64,000 nt of DNA, taken from Flexistipes sp. Lineage in GTDB: Bacteria > Chrysiogenota > Deferribacteres > Deferribacterales > Flexistipitaceae. The notes beneath the pieces were generated by a model that saw only the letters and a list, made by a program, of their open reading frames with translations, ran no database searches and was not told the origin of the DNA. The stretch covers positions 62,001 through 126,000 of the forward strand of contig NZ_JAXKVW010000001.1 of the NCBI RefSeq assembly GCF_036172515.1, written 5' to 3'. A program made the translations under genes and the position numbers. Below are positions 34,469 through 44,121 of the stretch, in pieces (within the stretch, counting starts at the first letter, position 1; each line of letters starts with the position of its first letter).

Positions 34469-34570
34469 CGTGAGATAGCGAAGTAGCAATTTGTTGATTG
34501 GTGTATTTGTGTATTGGTTAAGAGGGTATTGAACTTTGAACGTCTCGCGTCACTCATCACGCTTTACGCT
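34469..34570. repeat. Dispersed low-complexity repeat (hisE-argC spacer)
   Basis: gtgagatagcgaagtagcaa, then ttgattggtgtatttgtgtattggttaag, then gggtattgaactttgaac and cactcatcacgc. The same blocks, in the same order, occur at 37922-38046 before the YdcF-like gene, so this is a dispersed repeat of roughly 100 bp. No gene is seen in it. Confidence 0.65.
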
Positions 34571-34665
34571 TTTACCGGTTGCTCAGGGAAACAGTATCTT
34601 TTCGGTTTGATTTTTAGCCGGAATTATGATTTAATTTTATTTAATCCAAAAAGAGAGGTGTTTTT

Positions 34666-35670
34666 TTGAACGTTTCAGTAATAGGTTCAACGGGATATAC
34701 AGGTAATGAGCTTGTAAAAATAATGGCAAAACATCCGTATCTGGAAATTTCATGTCTGACCAGCGACAATTACGCCGGTCAGAAATACAGCGATATCTAT
34801 CCTCCGCTGAAGAATATAGTGGGAACAGAAATAATCTCAAACGACTGGGACTATGTTAGTGACAAGTCTGACATTGTCTTTTTATGTTTGCCGCATGCCG
34901 CTTCACAAAAAGCAGCCGCTTTTTTCCACAGTAAAGGCAAACTGGTAGTTGATTTAAGTGCCGATTTCAGGATAAAATCAAAAGAAATCTATGAGAAAAC
35001 CTACAATGTAATACACAATTATCCGGATCTGCTGGCAGAAGCAGCGTACGGACTTCCCGAAATCTACGGAAACGAAATTAAGCAGAGCAGGCTTATTGCA
35101 AATCCCGGATGCTATCCGACATCGGTTTTACTTGCCGTCTATCCGCTGGTCAAAAACAAATTTGTGGATGAGAAATACATCATAGCCGACTGTAAATCTG
35201 GTGTCAGCGGTGCAGGAAAGAAATTAACAGAAAAAACGCAGTTTTGCGAGGTCAGCGATGATTTCAAACCTTACGGTATTTTTTCGCACAGGCACGGCCC
35301 GGAAATCAATGCCTGGCTTAGCGAAATATCTGCCGATATCCGGGTAATTTTTACACCGCACCTGCTTCCGATGATTAGAGGGATAGAATCAACGATATAC
35401 TGCAAAAGTGATAAAAATGAGGATGAAATCAGACAGTATTTAAAGGAATTTTACAGAGATTCCTTTTTTGTACGGATCATGGAAAAAGGTGTGACACCCA
35501 GAATAGCCAATGTCAGTGGAACAAATTTTGCCGACATCGGCGTTTTTAAAGAGGAAGATGACCTGATTATCGTAAGCTGCATTGACAACCTTTTAAAAGG
35601 TGCCAGTGGTCAGGCTGTACAGAATGTTAATATCGCCATGGACTTCGACGAGGAAACAGGGCTTATATAG
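34666..35670 (+). CDS. argC: N-acetyl-gamma-glutamyl-phosphate reductase ArgC
   Basis: NADPH-dependent reduction step of arginine synthesis. The Rossmann start NVSVIGSTGYTGNELVKIM and the active-site Cys149 in IANPGCYPTSVLLA are clear, with KSGVSGAGKKLT and FSHRHGPEI further on. Length, 334 residues, is normal. The start codon is TTG, placed 5-6 nt after AGAGAGGTG; no nearby ATG fits. ArgJ follows after 9 nt. Confidence 0.93.
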   Translation: MNVSVIGSTGYTGNELVKIMAKHPYLEISCLTSDNYAGQKYSDIYPPLKNIVGTEIISNDWDYVSDKSDIVFLCLPHAASQKAAAFFHSKGKLVVDLSADFRIKSKEIYEKTYNVIHNYPDLLAEAAYGLPEIYGNEIKQSRLIANPGCYPTSVLLAVYPLVKNKFVDEKYIIADCKSGVSGAGKKLTEKTQFCEVSDDFKPYGIFSHRHGPEINAWLSEISADIRVIFTPHLLPMIRGIESTIYCKSDKNEDEIRQYLKEFYRDSFFVRIMEKGVTPRIANVSGTNFADIGVFKEEDDLIIVSCIDNLLKGASGQAVQNVNIAMDFDEETGLI

Positions 35671-35679
35671 GGGATTTAA

Positions 35680-36888
35680 ATGAACATTATAAAAAATGCC
35701 GGGGTTTGTGCTCCTTTGGGATTTTCATCCGCTGCAACTGCTGCAGATATTAAAGGAAACGGCAGCGATAAGCTGGATTATGGCGTACTCGTTTCAATGG
35801 TTCCGTGTGAAGTTGCTGCTGTTTTTACAAAAAACAATGTTAAGGCAGCTCCTCTTATTTTTGCAAAAGAACGGCTGACATCCGAAAACAAAATTTTCGG
35901 CATTCTTGTTAACAGCGGAAATGCAAATGCCTGCACAGGCAAAGAAGGTCTGGAGAACTGTCGAATCTTAGCTGAAGAGGGCGAGAAAGTTCTAAAACTT
36001 GACAGTAATTCACTTCTCATTTCCTCAACGGGTGTTATAGGGGAACAGCTTCCGGTGAACAAAATGAAGAAACACCTCAGAGACTTTCCGGAGCTGCTAA
36101 CAGGCTATGATGAAGAGTTTGCCGAATGTATTTTAACAACGGATACAAGAACAAAACGGCTGGCTGTACTTGTGGAAACGGAAAACGGTGCTTATGTGAT
36201 CGGGGGCGTTGCAAAAGGATCCGGAATGATTGCTCCTGATATGGCAACAATGCTCTCTTTTATTACAACTGATGCAATGATTTCAGAAGAAAATCTCAAA
36301 AGCTGCCTGAACAGTGCGGTGGATGAATCGTTCAATTCCATAACTGTTGACGGGGACATGAGCACAAATGATTCCGTTTTTATTTTTGCCAGCGGATTAA
36401 GCGGCATCAATATTAACACGGAAAAACACCTGCGGGAATTTCAAGAATCGCTGAATTACCTTTGCAGAGAACTGGCTAAGGAGATTGTGAAAGATGGTGA
36501 GGGAGCCACCAAGTTCGTAACAATCAGAGTCAAAAATGCCGTTTCGAAAGATGAAGCAAAACGGTGCGGCATGAAAATTGCCAATTCACCCCTTGTAAAG
36601 ACGATGTTTTTCGGTGAAGACCCAAACTGGGGGCGGCTTATGGCATGCACAGGAGCAAGTCTTGTAACCATGCATGAGGATAAGGTGGATATCTACTTTA
36701 ACAATCTGAAATATGTTGAAAACGGTATACTTATTGATAAACAGCTTGAAAAAGAAGCAGCCGAAATAATGTCTGAAGAATCTTTCACAATCACTGTTGA
36801 TCTGAACACCGGTAATGCGGAAGCTGAGGTTTATACATCGGATTTAAGCTACGACTATGTTAAAATCAACGCAGATTACAGAACGTAA
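35680..36888 (+). CDS. argJ: Glutamate N-acetyltransferase ArgJ
   Basis: Transfers acetyl from N-acetylornithine to glutamate, and in bifunctional forms also uses acetyl-CoA. The precursor self-cleaves before the Thr in KGSGMIAPDMATML (Thr190), which becomes the nucleophile; VNSGNANACTGKEG and ISSTGVIGEQLP form the oxyanion and substrate sites, and FGEDPNWGRLM is in the beta chain. It has 402 residues. It is the second gene of argCJ and converges with the M23 peptidase gene after only 6 nt. Confidence 0.94.
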   Translation: MNIIKNAGVCAPLGFSSAATAADIKGNGSDKLDYGVLVSMVPCEVAAVFTKNNVKAAPLIFAKERLTSENKIFGILVNSGNANACTGKEGLENCRILAEEGEKVLKLDSNSLLISSTGVIGEQLPVNKMKKHLRDFPELLTGYDEEFAECILTTDTRTKRLAVLVETENGAYVIGGVAKGSGMIAPDMATMLSFITTDAMISEENLKSCLNSAVDESFNSITVDGDMSTNDSVFIFASGLSGININTEKHLREFQESLNYLCRELAKEIVKDGEGATKFVTIRVKNAVSKDEAKRCGMKIANSPLVKTMFFGEDPNWGRLMACTGASLVTMHEDKVDIYFNNLKYVENGILIDKQLEKEAAEIMSEESFTITVDLNTGNAEAEVYTSDLSYDYVKINADYRT

Positions 36889-36894
36889 ATTATA

Positions 36895-37824
36895 CTATTG
36901 GTTGCTAACCAACTTAAAATCACTTATAAATTCTAAAGGGTTAACGGGAATTCCATTTATCAGAACTTCGTAATGGCAGTGAGGCCCTGTACTTCTGCCG
37001 GTACTTCCGACTTTCGAGATAACCTCCCCTTTTTCGACCCTGTCACCTACATTAACCAAAATTTTGCTGTTGTGCCCGTAACGGGTTACATATCCGAACC
37101 CGTGATCAATTGTTACAAGTTTCCCATAGCCTGGTTTGTACCCTGCGTGTATAACAATACCGTTTGCAGTTGCTTTAACCGGGCTGCCGTAATTTGCAGC
37201 TATATCCAATCCCTCATGGAAAGTTCTTCTGCCCGTAAAGGGTGAAATACGGTATCCGAACTCGCTGGAGTACCAGCCATCAACGGGTTTTATGGAAGGA
37301 GTGGCCATCATTGTCAGCTTCTGCTCTTCCAGAAAATTAACCAGTTCGGCCAAACTCTTTTCCCTTTTTTCCAGCTGGGTGTCCAGAGCCATGAGTGTTT
37401 CATTCAAGTCTTCAAAAAACTGCTTCTCTTTTCTCTCGGCCACTGCAGAAAAATCCCTGAGTAAATCCACTTCTCTGCCGCCAACAGCCAAATCAACCTT
37501 TTTTGTTTTCAGGGATTTGGAGGCCATAGTTCTGACCTGATTTTCCAGTTTATCAATGGAAACTATCTTGCTCTGAATTTCATCCACTTCATCAGCATAT
37601 TCTGCTATTTTAAGCTTCAACAACTCGTTTTCCTTTTTATAGCTGAGCATAAGCTGCCTTTCAGAGTATAAATCAAAAAGCAGATAAAAAGAAACAGAAG
37701 ATATCACAACAAATAAAACGGCCGCTATTGAGATGGCTTTTATAACAGAAAGATCTATCTTTTTTGTTTTTACTTTCCCCAGATTATCATCATCGAAAAT
37801 CATTAACGTAAGTTTTCGCTTCAT
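36895..37824 (-). CDS. Membrane-anchored M23 peptidase (cell-wall endopeptidase or activator)
   Basis: Predicted to act on peptidoglycan in the periplasm. There is one membrane helix (about residues 30-52, IKAISIAAVLFVVISSVSFYLL), then a coiled-coil region to about residue 175, and a C-terminal LytM domain. FHEGLDIAANYGSPV holds the first zinc ligands His and Asp, and GPHCHYEVLING the HxH pair, so the zinc site is intact. The start at 37824 follows GGAGGTTTCC; an ATG 27 nt upstream lacks such a site. The layout resembles NlpD- or MepM-like proteins, and the coiled coil suggests a divisome or elongation role. Confidence 0.85.
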   Translation of the reverse strand: MKRKLTLMIFDDDNLGKVKTKKIDLSVIKAISIAAVLFVVISSVSFYLLFDLYSERQLMLSYKKENELLKLKIAEYADEVDEIQSKIVSIDKLENQVRTMASKSLKTKKVDLAVGGREVDLLRDFSAVAERKEKQFFEDLNETLMALDTQLEKREKSLAELVNFLEEQKLTMMATPSIKPVDGWYSSEFGYRISPFTGRRTFHEGLDIAANYGSPVKATANGIVIHAGYKPGYGKLVTIDHGFGYVTRYGHNSKILVNVGDRVEKGEVISKVGSTGRSTGPHCHYEVLINGIPVNPLEFISDFKLVSNQ

Positions 37825-37910
37825 GGAAACCTCCGCTAACATTAAAAACAAAAAATCTCAATTTGTCAATAAATTCATAGCTGGCGCCCTCCCATTTCGC
37901 TTAAAAAGCT

Positions 37911-38046
37911 ATGGTGGTGGGGAGATGGTGAGATCGGGAAGTGGGAAAATAGTCATTTGTTTAGTGGTCTATTAGTATACTGGTTATTGGTTAATTTGTG
38001 TATTGGTTGAGTGGGTATTTAACATTGAACACGCCACGCATCACGG
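37911..38046. repeat. Dispersed low-complexity repeat (upstream of the M23 gene)
   Basis: ggtggtggggagatggtgagatcgggaagtgg, then ttggttaatttgtgtattggttgagtgggtatt, then aacattgaacacgccacgcatcacg. It matches the blocks at 34469-34570 in order and partly those at 1928-2030. It carries no gene and has no visible terminator. Confidence 0.65.
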
Positions 38047-38814
38047 CTTTATAATATTGTAATACAGAAGCCCTGCATATTCATGAAGAGCATTCCATGA
38101 ATCTTTTAGATAGGACATATGGGGCATGAAGCTGTACCAGAGGTATCCGCTTCTGTCGGTTTTGTAATCGGTGGGTGCTGCAGTAACATGAACGCCTGCA
38201 CTTCTGAAACTTAAAACACTTCTCGGCATATGGTAGGCAGAAGTGACAAGAAGGGCATGATCCCACGTGTATTTCTCCATAATTTTTGCAGTAAATTCAG
38301 CATTCTGCATTGTATTCCTACTTTCATTCTCAGTATAAATCTTTTCTTTGTCAGCTCCCAGCATCACCAAAACAGATTTTATCACTTCAGCTGAAGAAGC
38401 AGTATTTGAAGACCGGAAAACCTTCCCGCCGGCAGCTATAACGGGCAGATTCAGCTCTCTTTGTAAATAAAACGCATACACAGTTCTTTTTAAGGAATCA
38501 GGTGATAAAGACGGTTCCATACCTTTTGCCGGAGATCTATCGTACATCCCTCCGCCGAGCACCACTATCACATCCTCATCCTGTGCCTCTGATATTTCAA
38601 AAGGGGGAAATTTATTTTCCAGCGGTAAAAGTAAAATATCTTTTACCGGTTCAACAGAAAGCAGATAAATTAAAAGCGATGTAAACAAAAGGATGACAGC
38701 AGCTGTTTTACGCAGTCCGGTGAAAATAAACAGTACCGCTTTAAGGATTATGGCTGAAAAAATACCGGGCGGGAGAATAAAATAGGTAAAAAGTTTGGAT
38801 ATTAAAAACATCAC
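38041..38814 (-). CDS. YdcF/ElyC-like DUF218 membrane protein
   Basis: Two N-terminal hydrophobic segments (about residues 9-29 and 36-55) anchor a DUF218 domain facing the periplasm. Domain marks are DVIVVLGGGMYDRSP, RTVYAFYLQRELNLPVIAAGG, TENESRNTMQNAEFTAKIM and ALLVTSAYHMPRSVLSFRSAGV. ElyC and SanA relatives affect envelope and lipid-carrier metabolism, but the reaction is unknown. It abuts the GT9 gene directly, as last gene of tex-GT9-GT9-ydcF, which supports an envelope role. Confidence 0.78.
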   Translation of the reverse strand: MMFLISKLFTYFILPPGIFSAIILKAVLFIFTGLRKTAAVILLFTSLLIYLLSVEPVKDILLLPLENKFPPFEISEAQDEDVIVVLGGGMYDRSPAKGMEPSLSPDSLKRTVYAFYLQRELNLPVIAAGGKVFRSSNTASSAEVIKSVLVMLGADKEKIYTENESRNTMQNAEFTAKIMEKYTWDHALLVTSAYHMPRSVLSFRSAGVHVTAAPTDYKTDRSGYLWYSFMPHMSYLKDSWNALHEYAGLLYYNIIKP

Positions 38815-39768
38815 CTATCCTTTGTATAAATCAAATTTTTCCAATACCATACCCACAGATATCTCTTTCATGCATCGGAAGTTTTTCTCAGGACATCTAT
38901 CACTGCCGTGCACATGGCAGGGACGGCAGTACAAGCCGTCAATTTCCAGTACACTGCAGTTGTTAAATACCGGGTAAAATCCAAATTCTTTTGTTGTGGG
39001 GCCGAAAATGGCAATCACGGGAGTTTCAGCTGCAATTCCCACATGCATAGGGCCGGAATCAGTGGTAATTAGGCAGCGGCTTTGCTTTATTATATCAAAC
39101 ATCTCCTGCAAATCCGTCTTACCTGAAAAATTATTAACATTTGCATGATTGTACTCAAAAAAAGTATCACCAATAATGTTGACTTTTTCCCCTCGCTTAA
39201 CCAGCTCATCTATCAATTCAGTGAAAAACGGCCATTCTTTTGTTTTTTTGCTTGCAAACGGATGAACAGTTACAGTACCAGACAGATTTTCATACAAATT
39301 ATTCGGATAAATTACCGGTCTTAAATCTTCATCAGAGGGTGTATCCATATCGAAAACTTTTTGGAAAGTTTTAAAATAACGCTGGATAACATGCTCCTGA
39401 AGACTCCCGGCAAATTTACCATATTTAACAAACAAACGCCTTTTCAAAGAATCCTTTTTATATTTATGATAACCTGCTGAAGTAAAAAATTTTAGAATAA
39501 TGCTCGAAAGCTTGGAATGCAGGTCAAAAATATGATCGTAATCATTAATATTTTTCTGTATAAAATTTAAGTACTTTCTGAATCCGCTCTTTTTATCAAT
39601 TTGGAGCACATTATTTATATAAGGGTTTTTAAAAAATACTCCGGAAAAATGTGTGTAGGTTAAAACATCCACCGTCAAATCAGGGTAAGCGGTTTTCAGG
39701 TATTTTATAACACCTGTTGTCAGTATAACGTCCCCCAGCGAACTGAATCTGACAACCAGTATCTTCAT
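38815..39768 (-). CDS. Glycosyltransferase family 9 (heptosyltransferase-like), second copy
   Basis: Predicted to transfer heptose from ADP-heptose to lipopolysaccharide core on the inner side of the membrane. The N-terminal domain begins MKILVVRFSSLGDVILTTG, and the C-terminal donor-binding domain has TTDSGPMHVGIAAETPVIAIFGPT. After this comes DGLYCRPCHVHGSDRCPEKNF, a cysteine motif also present in the neighbouring GT9. The start at 39768 overlaps the previous stop by 4 nt; the upstream extension to 39825 would sit inside that gene and is rejected. Confidence 0.85.
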   Translation of the reverse strand: MKILVVRFSSLGDVILTTGVIKYLKTAYPDLTVDVLTYTHFSGVFFKNPYINNVLQIDKKSGFRKYLNFIQKNINDYDHIFDLHSKLSSIILKFFTSAGYHKYKKDSLKRRLFVKYGKFAGSLQEHVIQRYFKTFQKVFDMDTPSDEDLRPVIYPNNLYENLSGTVTVHPFASKKTKEWPFFTELIDELVKRGEKVNIIGDTFFEYNHANVNNFSGKTDLQEMFDIIKQSRCLITTDSGPMHVGIAAETPVIAIFGPTTKEFGFYPVFNNCSVLEIDGLYCRPCHVHGSDRCPEKNFRCMKEISVGMVLEKFDLYKG

Positions 39769-40805
39769 TTTAGTAATTCCTCCGCAACAGCCATAACATT
39801 CTCCGGTTTTATATCTCTCATACACCTGAAGTGCTTTTCAGGACATCTTCTGCCCCCGTGTAATGCGCAGGGTCTGCAGTATAAGTCTTTAATCTCGACA
39901 ACTTCACTTGGACCGCTGCCGTACGGAAAGAAACCCAGACTTTGGATAGTCGGCCCGAATAATGCAACCAAAGGTATTTCAAGTGCAGCTGCTATATGCA
40001 TAGGTGCACTGTCGTTGCTTATCAAAAGGTCGAGATTGCCTATTATAGAAGCAAGTTCCGTTAAAGAAGTTTTACCTGCAAAGTCCAGAAAAGGCACGCA
40101 GCATTCTTCTTTCAGTTCCTCAATTACCCAGTATTCTTTGGGGCTCGAAACCACCAGCGAGTACACACCCTTAAAATACATTTTTTCAATAATAGTGGCA
40201 TAATTCTCAACAGGCCACCTCTTGGTCTCCCAGACACTTGCCGGGGCAATTCCTATTATTCTTCTATTGTCTTTTTTCAAAGTATTAAGAAAGGTGCTTA
40301 CCTTTTGCTTATACTCCATCTCTTCACAAACCACGGGATTGTTTCCTAATTTCTTTGCTTTTTCCAGTGTAAATTCATCCCATATATTACTAAGTAACGA
40401 CAGATTCCGCTCCACTTCGTGCAATTTCATATTTCTGTCTGATTTTTTATCAAGAAGGAAACTTAAGCTTGACTGCTTAAAGCCTATTATATTTTCACAT
40501 CCGGAAAGTTTGAGAGTGAGCAAAGAGCGGAACGATTTGTGAGCAGTCACAATCATATCAAAATTGTATCTTCTCAGTTCACGTGCATACTTCCAGAGTC
40601 CTGTCAAACCTTTATAATCACCTCTTTTATCAAAGGTTATTACCTCTTGAACATTTTCAAGGCACTTGAAAAGACCTGCAGACTCCGGACGGACACAGAA
40701 ATATATCTTTGCTCCGGGGTAAATTTTGCTCAGAGCATTTACAAGTGGTGTAGTAAGTATGCTGTCGCCTATGAAAGAGGGATTAAAAACGAGAATTTTA
40801 TGCAA
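39765..40805 (-). CDS. Glycosyltransferase family 9 (heptosyltransferase II-like), first copy
   Basis: Starts MHKILVFNPSFIGDSILTTPLV with the acceptor-domain signature, and has ISNDSAPMHIAAALEIPLVALFGPT in the donor-binding domain, then LYCRPCALHGGRRCPEKHF. The start is taken as the TTG at 40805, 6 nt after GGAG; another TTG two codons earlier is possible. It follows tex by 14 nt and overlaps the second GT9 by 4 nt. Two adjacent GT9 enzymes probably add successive heptoses of the LPS inner core. Confidence 0.85.
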   Translation of the reverse strand: MHKILVFNPSFIGDSILTTPLVNALSKIYPGAKIYFCVRPESAGLFKCLENVQEVITFDKRGDYKGLTGLWKYARELRRYNFDMIVTAHKSFRSLLTLKLSGCENIIGFKQSSLSFLLDKKSDRNMKLHEVERNLSLLSNIWDEFTLEKAKKLGNNPVVCEEMEYKQKVSTFLNTLKKDNRRIIGIAPASVWETKRWPVENYATIIEKMYFKGVYSLVVSSPKEYWVIEELKEECCVPFLDFAGKTSLTELASIIGNLDLLISNDSAPMHIAAALEIPLVALFGPTIQSLGFFPYGSGPSEVVEIKDLYCRPCALHGGRRCPEKHFRCMRDIKPENVMAVAEELLK

Positions 40806-40819
40806 CCGCAACTCCGTAA

Positions 40820-42934
40820 TTAAAGCAGAGAAAGGCTGATTCTGCCCCTTTGCTTATCAACATCTACAACTTTTGCACTAACGGTCTGCCCTACAGAAAC
40901 AACCTCCGAAGGATGCTTTATAAATCTTTCAGCCATTTCCGAAATGTGGACAAGACCGTCATTTTTGAGCCCGATATCCACAAAAGCACCGAAATCAACG
41001 ACATTGGAAATTTTACCGGTCAACTGCATGCCCGGCTTCAGGTCTTCTATCTTTAGAATTCCCTTTTTAAATACAAGGGGGTCAACATTATCCCTTATAT
41101 CCAGATCAGGTTTTTGCAGATTTTCAATGATATCCTGAAACGTCAGCTCCCCCACATCAAATTTATTTTTTATTTCACTGATATTCTTGTTTTTCAAAGC
41201 AAGGGAAAGCATATTGGCGTTTTTTACACTTACATTCAGTCGGCTTAAAAGCGAATATACAAAATCGTAACTTTCAGGGTGGATAAACATCTTATCCAGA
41301 GGTTCCTCACCGTCATATATCTTCAGAAAACCTGCACACTGTCTGAAAATGTCCTCCCCAATACCTGCAACCTTTAACAGATCTTTACGGGATGAAAACT
41401 TGTTCTTCTCCTGCCTCATCTTGTATATTTTATCCGCAATATTTCGGTTCAAACCGGCAACATATTTCAAAAGGGAAGGGCTGGCTGTATTTAAATCAAC
41501 CCCAACATTGTTAACCACGTCCTCAACCACCTCATCAAGGGTTTTCTGCAGCAGCTTCTGGTTTACATCGTGCTGATACATCCCAACCCCTATAGATTTG
41601 GGATCAATTTTTACAAATTCTGCCAAAGGGTCCAGAACCCTTCTGGCAATGGAAACAGCACCTCTTATGGTAACATCAAGACCCGGAAATTCCATTGCCG
41701 CTTCGCTGCTTGCAGAATATACACTGGCACCAGCTTCACTGATTATCGTATAGGTAATGTCAAGGTTTTCTTCCTGGATAACCTTGTCCACAAATTCTTC
41801 CGTCTGCCTGCTGCCCGTGCCGTTTCCGATTGTTACAATATTTACATTGTGCTTCTTTATTACTTCAAGCAGTGTGTTTTTGCTGTTAACATAGTCACTT
41901 TGCGGTTCAGTAGGATAAATAACACCGTAATCAAGCAGTACTCCCCTTTCATCCACAGCGGCAAATTTACAGCCTGTCCTGAAAGCCGGGTCTATCCCCA
42001 AAATCCGTCTCTTCTTTACAGGCGGTGTTAAAAGAAGATTTTTCAGATTCTCGGCAAAAACCTTTATCGCCTGTTTTTCAGCTTTCTCTTTCAGCTCATT
42101 TCTAATTTCAAGTTCTATTGAGGGTTCAAGCATACGCTTCATGGCACTGCGGATTGACTTAATCACAAAAGTGTTCAGTTCAACACCGTTTTTCAGCAGA
42201 ATACTGGCAATACTGTTGTATAACGCTTCTTCATCAGCGGAAATCTTAACTTTCAGTTCCTTTTGTGACTCCCCTCTGAATATTGCCAGAATTCTGTGCT
42301 CCGGCAAATCTTTTATAAATGACTTAAAATCATAATAATCCTCATAATGCCCTGTTTTTTTCTCTTTTAGAGAAGAGGTAAGAACACCTTCGAGACTGTA
42401 AATTTCCCTAAGACGATTTTTTACTTCAAGGTCATGCCCCACTTCTTCGGAAATAATGTCGCACGCCATCTTCAGCGCTTCATTTGCAGAACCTATGTCG
42501 TTCTTTTCTGAATACTTTTCGCCCTCAGCATATATGGCATTGTCATCATCAGAATATTTAACAAATTCTGCCAGCGGCTGAAGACCTTGGTCCCTGGCAA
42601 TGTCAGCCTTGGTTTTTCTTTTGGATTTATAAGGGGCATACAAGTCATCCACTTCTTTCAGTGTGGCCGCTTTTATTATGGAATCTTTCAGCTTATCCGT
42701 GAGTTTTCCTTTTTCCTCAATCCTTTTCAACACTTCATCTTTTCTGGCTTTCAAATTGAGCAGGTACTGATACTCTTCAATTATTTCCCTGATTTCATTT
42801 TCATCCATCCCGCCCGTCTGCTCTTTTCTATACCTTGCAATGAACGGAACGGTATTGCCTTCCTCGTGTAGATTAATCAGATTTTTTATATGATTTTCTT
42901 TTTTGGATGAAAATTTTTTAAACAATTCCTGCAT
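40820..42934 (-). CDS. tex: Tex-like RNA-binding transcription accessory protein
   Basis: A 704-residue cytoplasmic protein with the Tex order: N-terminal helical region (NTVPFIARYRKEQTGGMDENEI), a YqgF-like RNase H fold (RRILGIDPAFRTGCKFAAVDERG), helix-hairpin-helix segment (NRNIADKIYKMRQEKNKFSSRKDLLKVAGIG) and a C-terminal S1 domain (GMQLTGKISNVVDFGAFVDIGLKNDGLVHISEMA). The start at 42934 follows AGGCGGGG; an in-frame ATG at 42991 adds an unlikely N-terminus. The exact role is unsettled; it affects transcription and RNA turnover. Confidence 0.93.
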   Translation of the reverse strand: MQELFKKFSSKKENHIKNLINLHEEGNTVPFIARYRKEQTGGMDENEIREIIEEYQYLLNLKARKDEVLKRIEEKGKLTDKLKDSIIKAATLKEVDDLYAPYKSKRKTKADIARDQGLQPLAEFVKYSDDDNAIYAEGEKYSEKNDIGSANEALKMACDIISEEVGHDLEVKNRLREIYSLEGVLTSSLKEKKTGHYEDYYDFKSFIKDLPEHRILAIFRGESQKELKVKISADEEALYNSIASILLKNGVELNTFVIKSIRSAMKRMLEPSIELEIRNELKEKAEKQAIKVFAENLKNLLLTPPVKKRRILGIDPAFRTGCKFAAVDERGVLLDYGVIYPTEPQSDYVNSKNTLLEVIKKHNVNIVTIGNGTGSRQTEEFVDKVIQEENLDITYTIISEAGASVYSASSEAAMEFPGLDVTIRGAVSIARRVLDPLAEFVKIDPKSIGVGMYQHDVNQKLLQKTLDEVVEDVVNNVGVDLNTASPSLLKYVAGLNRNIADKIYKMRQEKNKFSSRKDLLKVAGIGEDIFRQCAGFLKIYDGEEPLDKMFIHPESYDFVYSLLSRLNVSVKNANMLSLALKNKNISEIKNKFDVGELTFQDIIENLQKPDLDIRDNVDPLVFKKGILKIEDLKPGMQLTGKISNVVDFGAFVDIGLKNDGLVHISEMAERFIKHPSEVVSVGQTVSAKVVDVDKQRGRISLSLL

Positions 42935-43130
42935 AAACCCCGCCTCTTTTATTAATTGCCAAAATTTCCGCAAACGTACTTTGCTGAACATTATATGTAT
43001 GTTGTTTTACAAAGCATAATTGTATCTTATTAAGTAATTTACGCAATAAATTATTGCATAAAATTTTTCAGGAAGAATGCACAAATAAATTATCTAATGG
43101 AAAAATTGAACAATTTTCCCGCAGTCAAAA

Positions 43131-43640
43131 TCAATAATCGCCCTGGGCTATGCGTTTTTTAATGCGTTTTTTTATCATGTCCCTTTTCATAGTGCTAAGC
43201 TTATCGATAAAAAGGATTCCGTCCAGATGGTCGACTTCATGCTGAATAACACGTGCTTTCAGCCCCGTTGTCTCTTCTTCATGCTCATCACCGTTTTCAT
43301 CAATGTATTTATACCTTATCCATTCGGCTCTTTTAACATCAGCATATTCCCCGGGCAGACTGAGACATCCTTCCTCGCCCGTCTGCTCTCCCTCATATTC
43401 CATAACTTCAGGGTTGATGAGCTTTTCCAGTTTCGGAGGCTCATCCTCTGCAGTGATATCCATCACCACAAGTCTTTTGTCGATACCAACCTGTGGAGCT
43501 GCCAATCCGACACCCGGAGCGTTATACATAGTCTCAGCCATATTGTTCAGCTTTTCCAAAATATCTTCAGAAACCTTTTCAACAGGTTTCGTCTTTCTTC
43601 TAAGTGTTTTATCCGGGAACTTTACTATATCTAATATCAT
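43131..43640 (-). CDS. def: Peptide deformylase
   Basis: Removes the N-formyl group from nascent proteins. All three metal and active-site motifs are present: GVGLAAPQV (residues 43-51), EGCLSLP (90-96, Cys ligand) and QHEVDHLDG (133-141, His ligands and Glu). At 169 residues it is the standard bacterial type. SD GGAGA precedes the ATG. It lies 37 nt after the DUF721 gene. Confidence 0.95.
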   Translation of the reverse strand: MILDIVKFPDKTLRRKTKPVEKVSEDILEKLNNMAETMYNAPGVGLAAPQVGIDKRLVVMDITAEDEPPKLEKLINPEVMEYEGEQTGEEGCLSLPGEYADVKRAEWIRYKYIDENGDEHEEETTGLKARVIQHEVDHLDGILFIDKLSTMKRDMIKKRIKKRIAQGDY

Positions 43641-43677
43641 TTTTATCTCCGAACTAAAAAATACATATTATTTAGAA

Positions 43678-44121
43678 TTATTCAAGAAAAAAATCTTTTA
43701 GTGAGTACCGTTTAAAATAGGATGTCAGAGCCCTCCGATAGGAGTCTCTCAATTCATCATCGTCAATGAAGGAAGCGAACCTATCGATAAAAACCTGTTC
43801 TTTTTCTGTAATTTTCCGCTGATACAGCTGCTTTTTCCCCGAAGACACCGGTTTAAATTTATGTATAAATTTTATCTCTTTTACATTTAAATTTTCAGAG
43901 TTTAACCTTTCAAGAATATCCTGCTTCAAAAAAGATAGCTCCTGAAGCCAGATATTATCAAAAACGGCTACAGTGAGCGTTCTGCCGTCAAACTTAATCG
44001 GCTTGGAAACCTTACTTATCCTCTTTCCAACGCATTTTGAGTAAATACTGTTGATTTTAATCAGTTCAGCAACATTCTCCGGCAGTATTTCCATCATAAT
44101 ACTGCCTATATTATTTATCAT
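43678..44121 (-). CDS. DUF721 protein (DciA-like)
   Basis: A 147-residue protein with the DUF721 layout: a short helical start, then CVGKRISKVSKPIKFDGRTLTVAVFDNIWLQELSFLKQDILERLN, in which the W-x-x-E-L motif is diagnostic. DUF721 proteins include DciA, which helps load the replicative helicase in bacteria without DnaC; this role is not proven for this short form. The second half is helical and charged. It overlaps obg by 11 nt and is preceded by GAGGA. Confidence 0.72.
   Translation of the reverse strand: MINNIGSIMMEILPENVAELIKINSIYSKCVGKRISKVSKPIKFDGRTLTVAVFDNIWLQELSFLKQDILERLNSENLNVKEIKFIHKFKPVSSGKKQLYQRKITEKEQVFIDRFASFIDDDELRDSYRRALTSYFKRYSLKDFFLE

Noticed and set aside
43041-43059. Palindrome gcaataaattattgc upstream of tex
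   Set aside because: It may be an operator, but it is AT-rich, about 110 nt from the tex start and without a clear promoter overlap; chance is likely.
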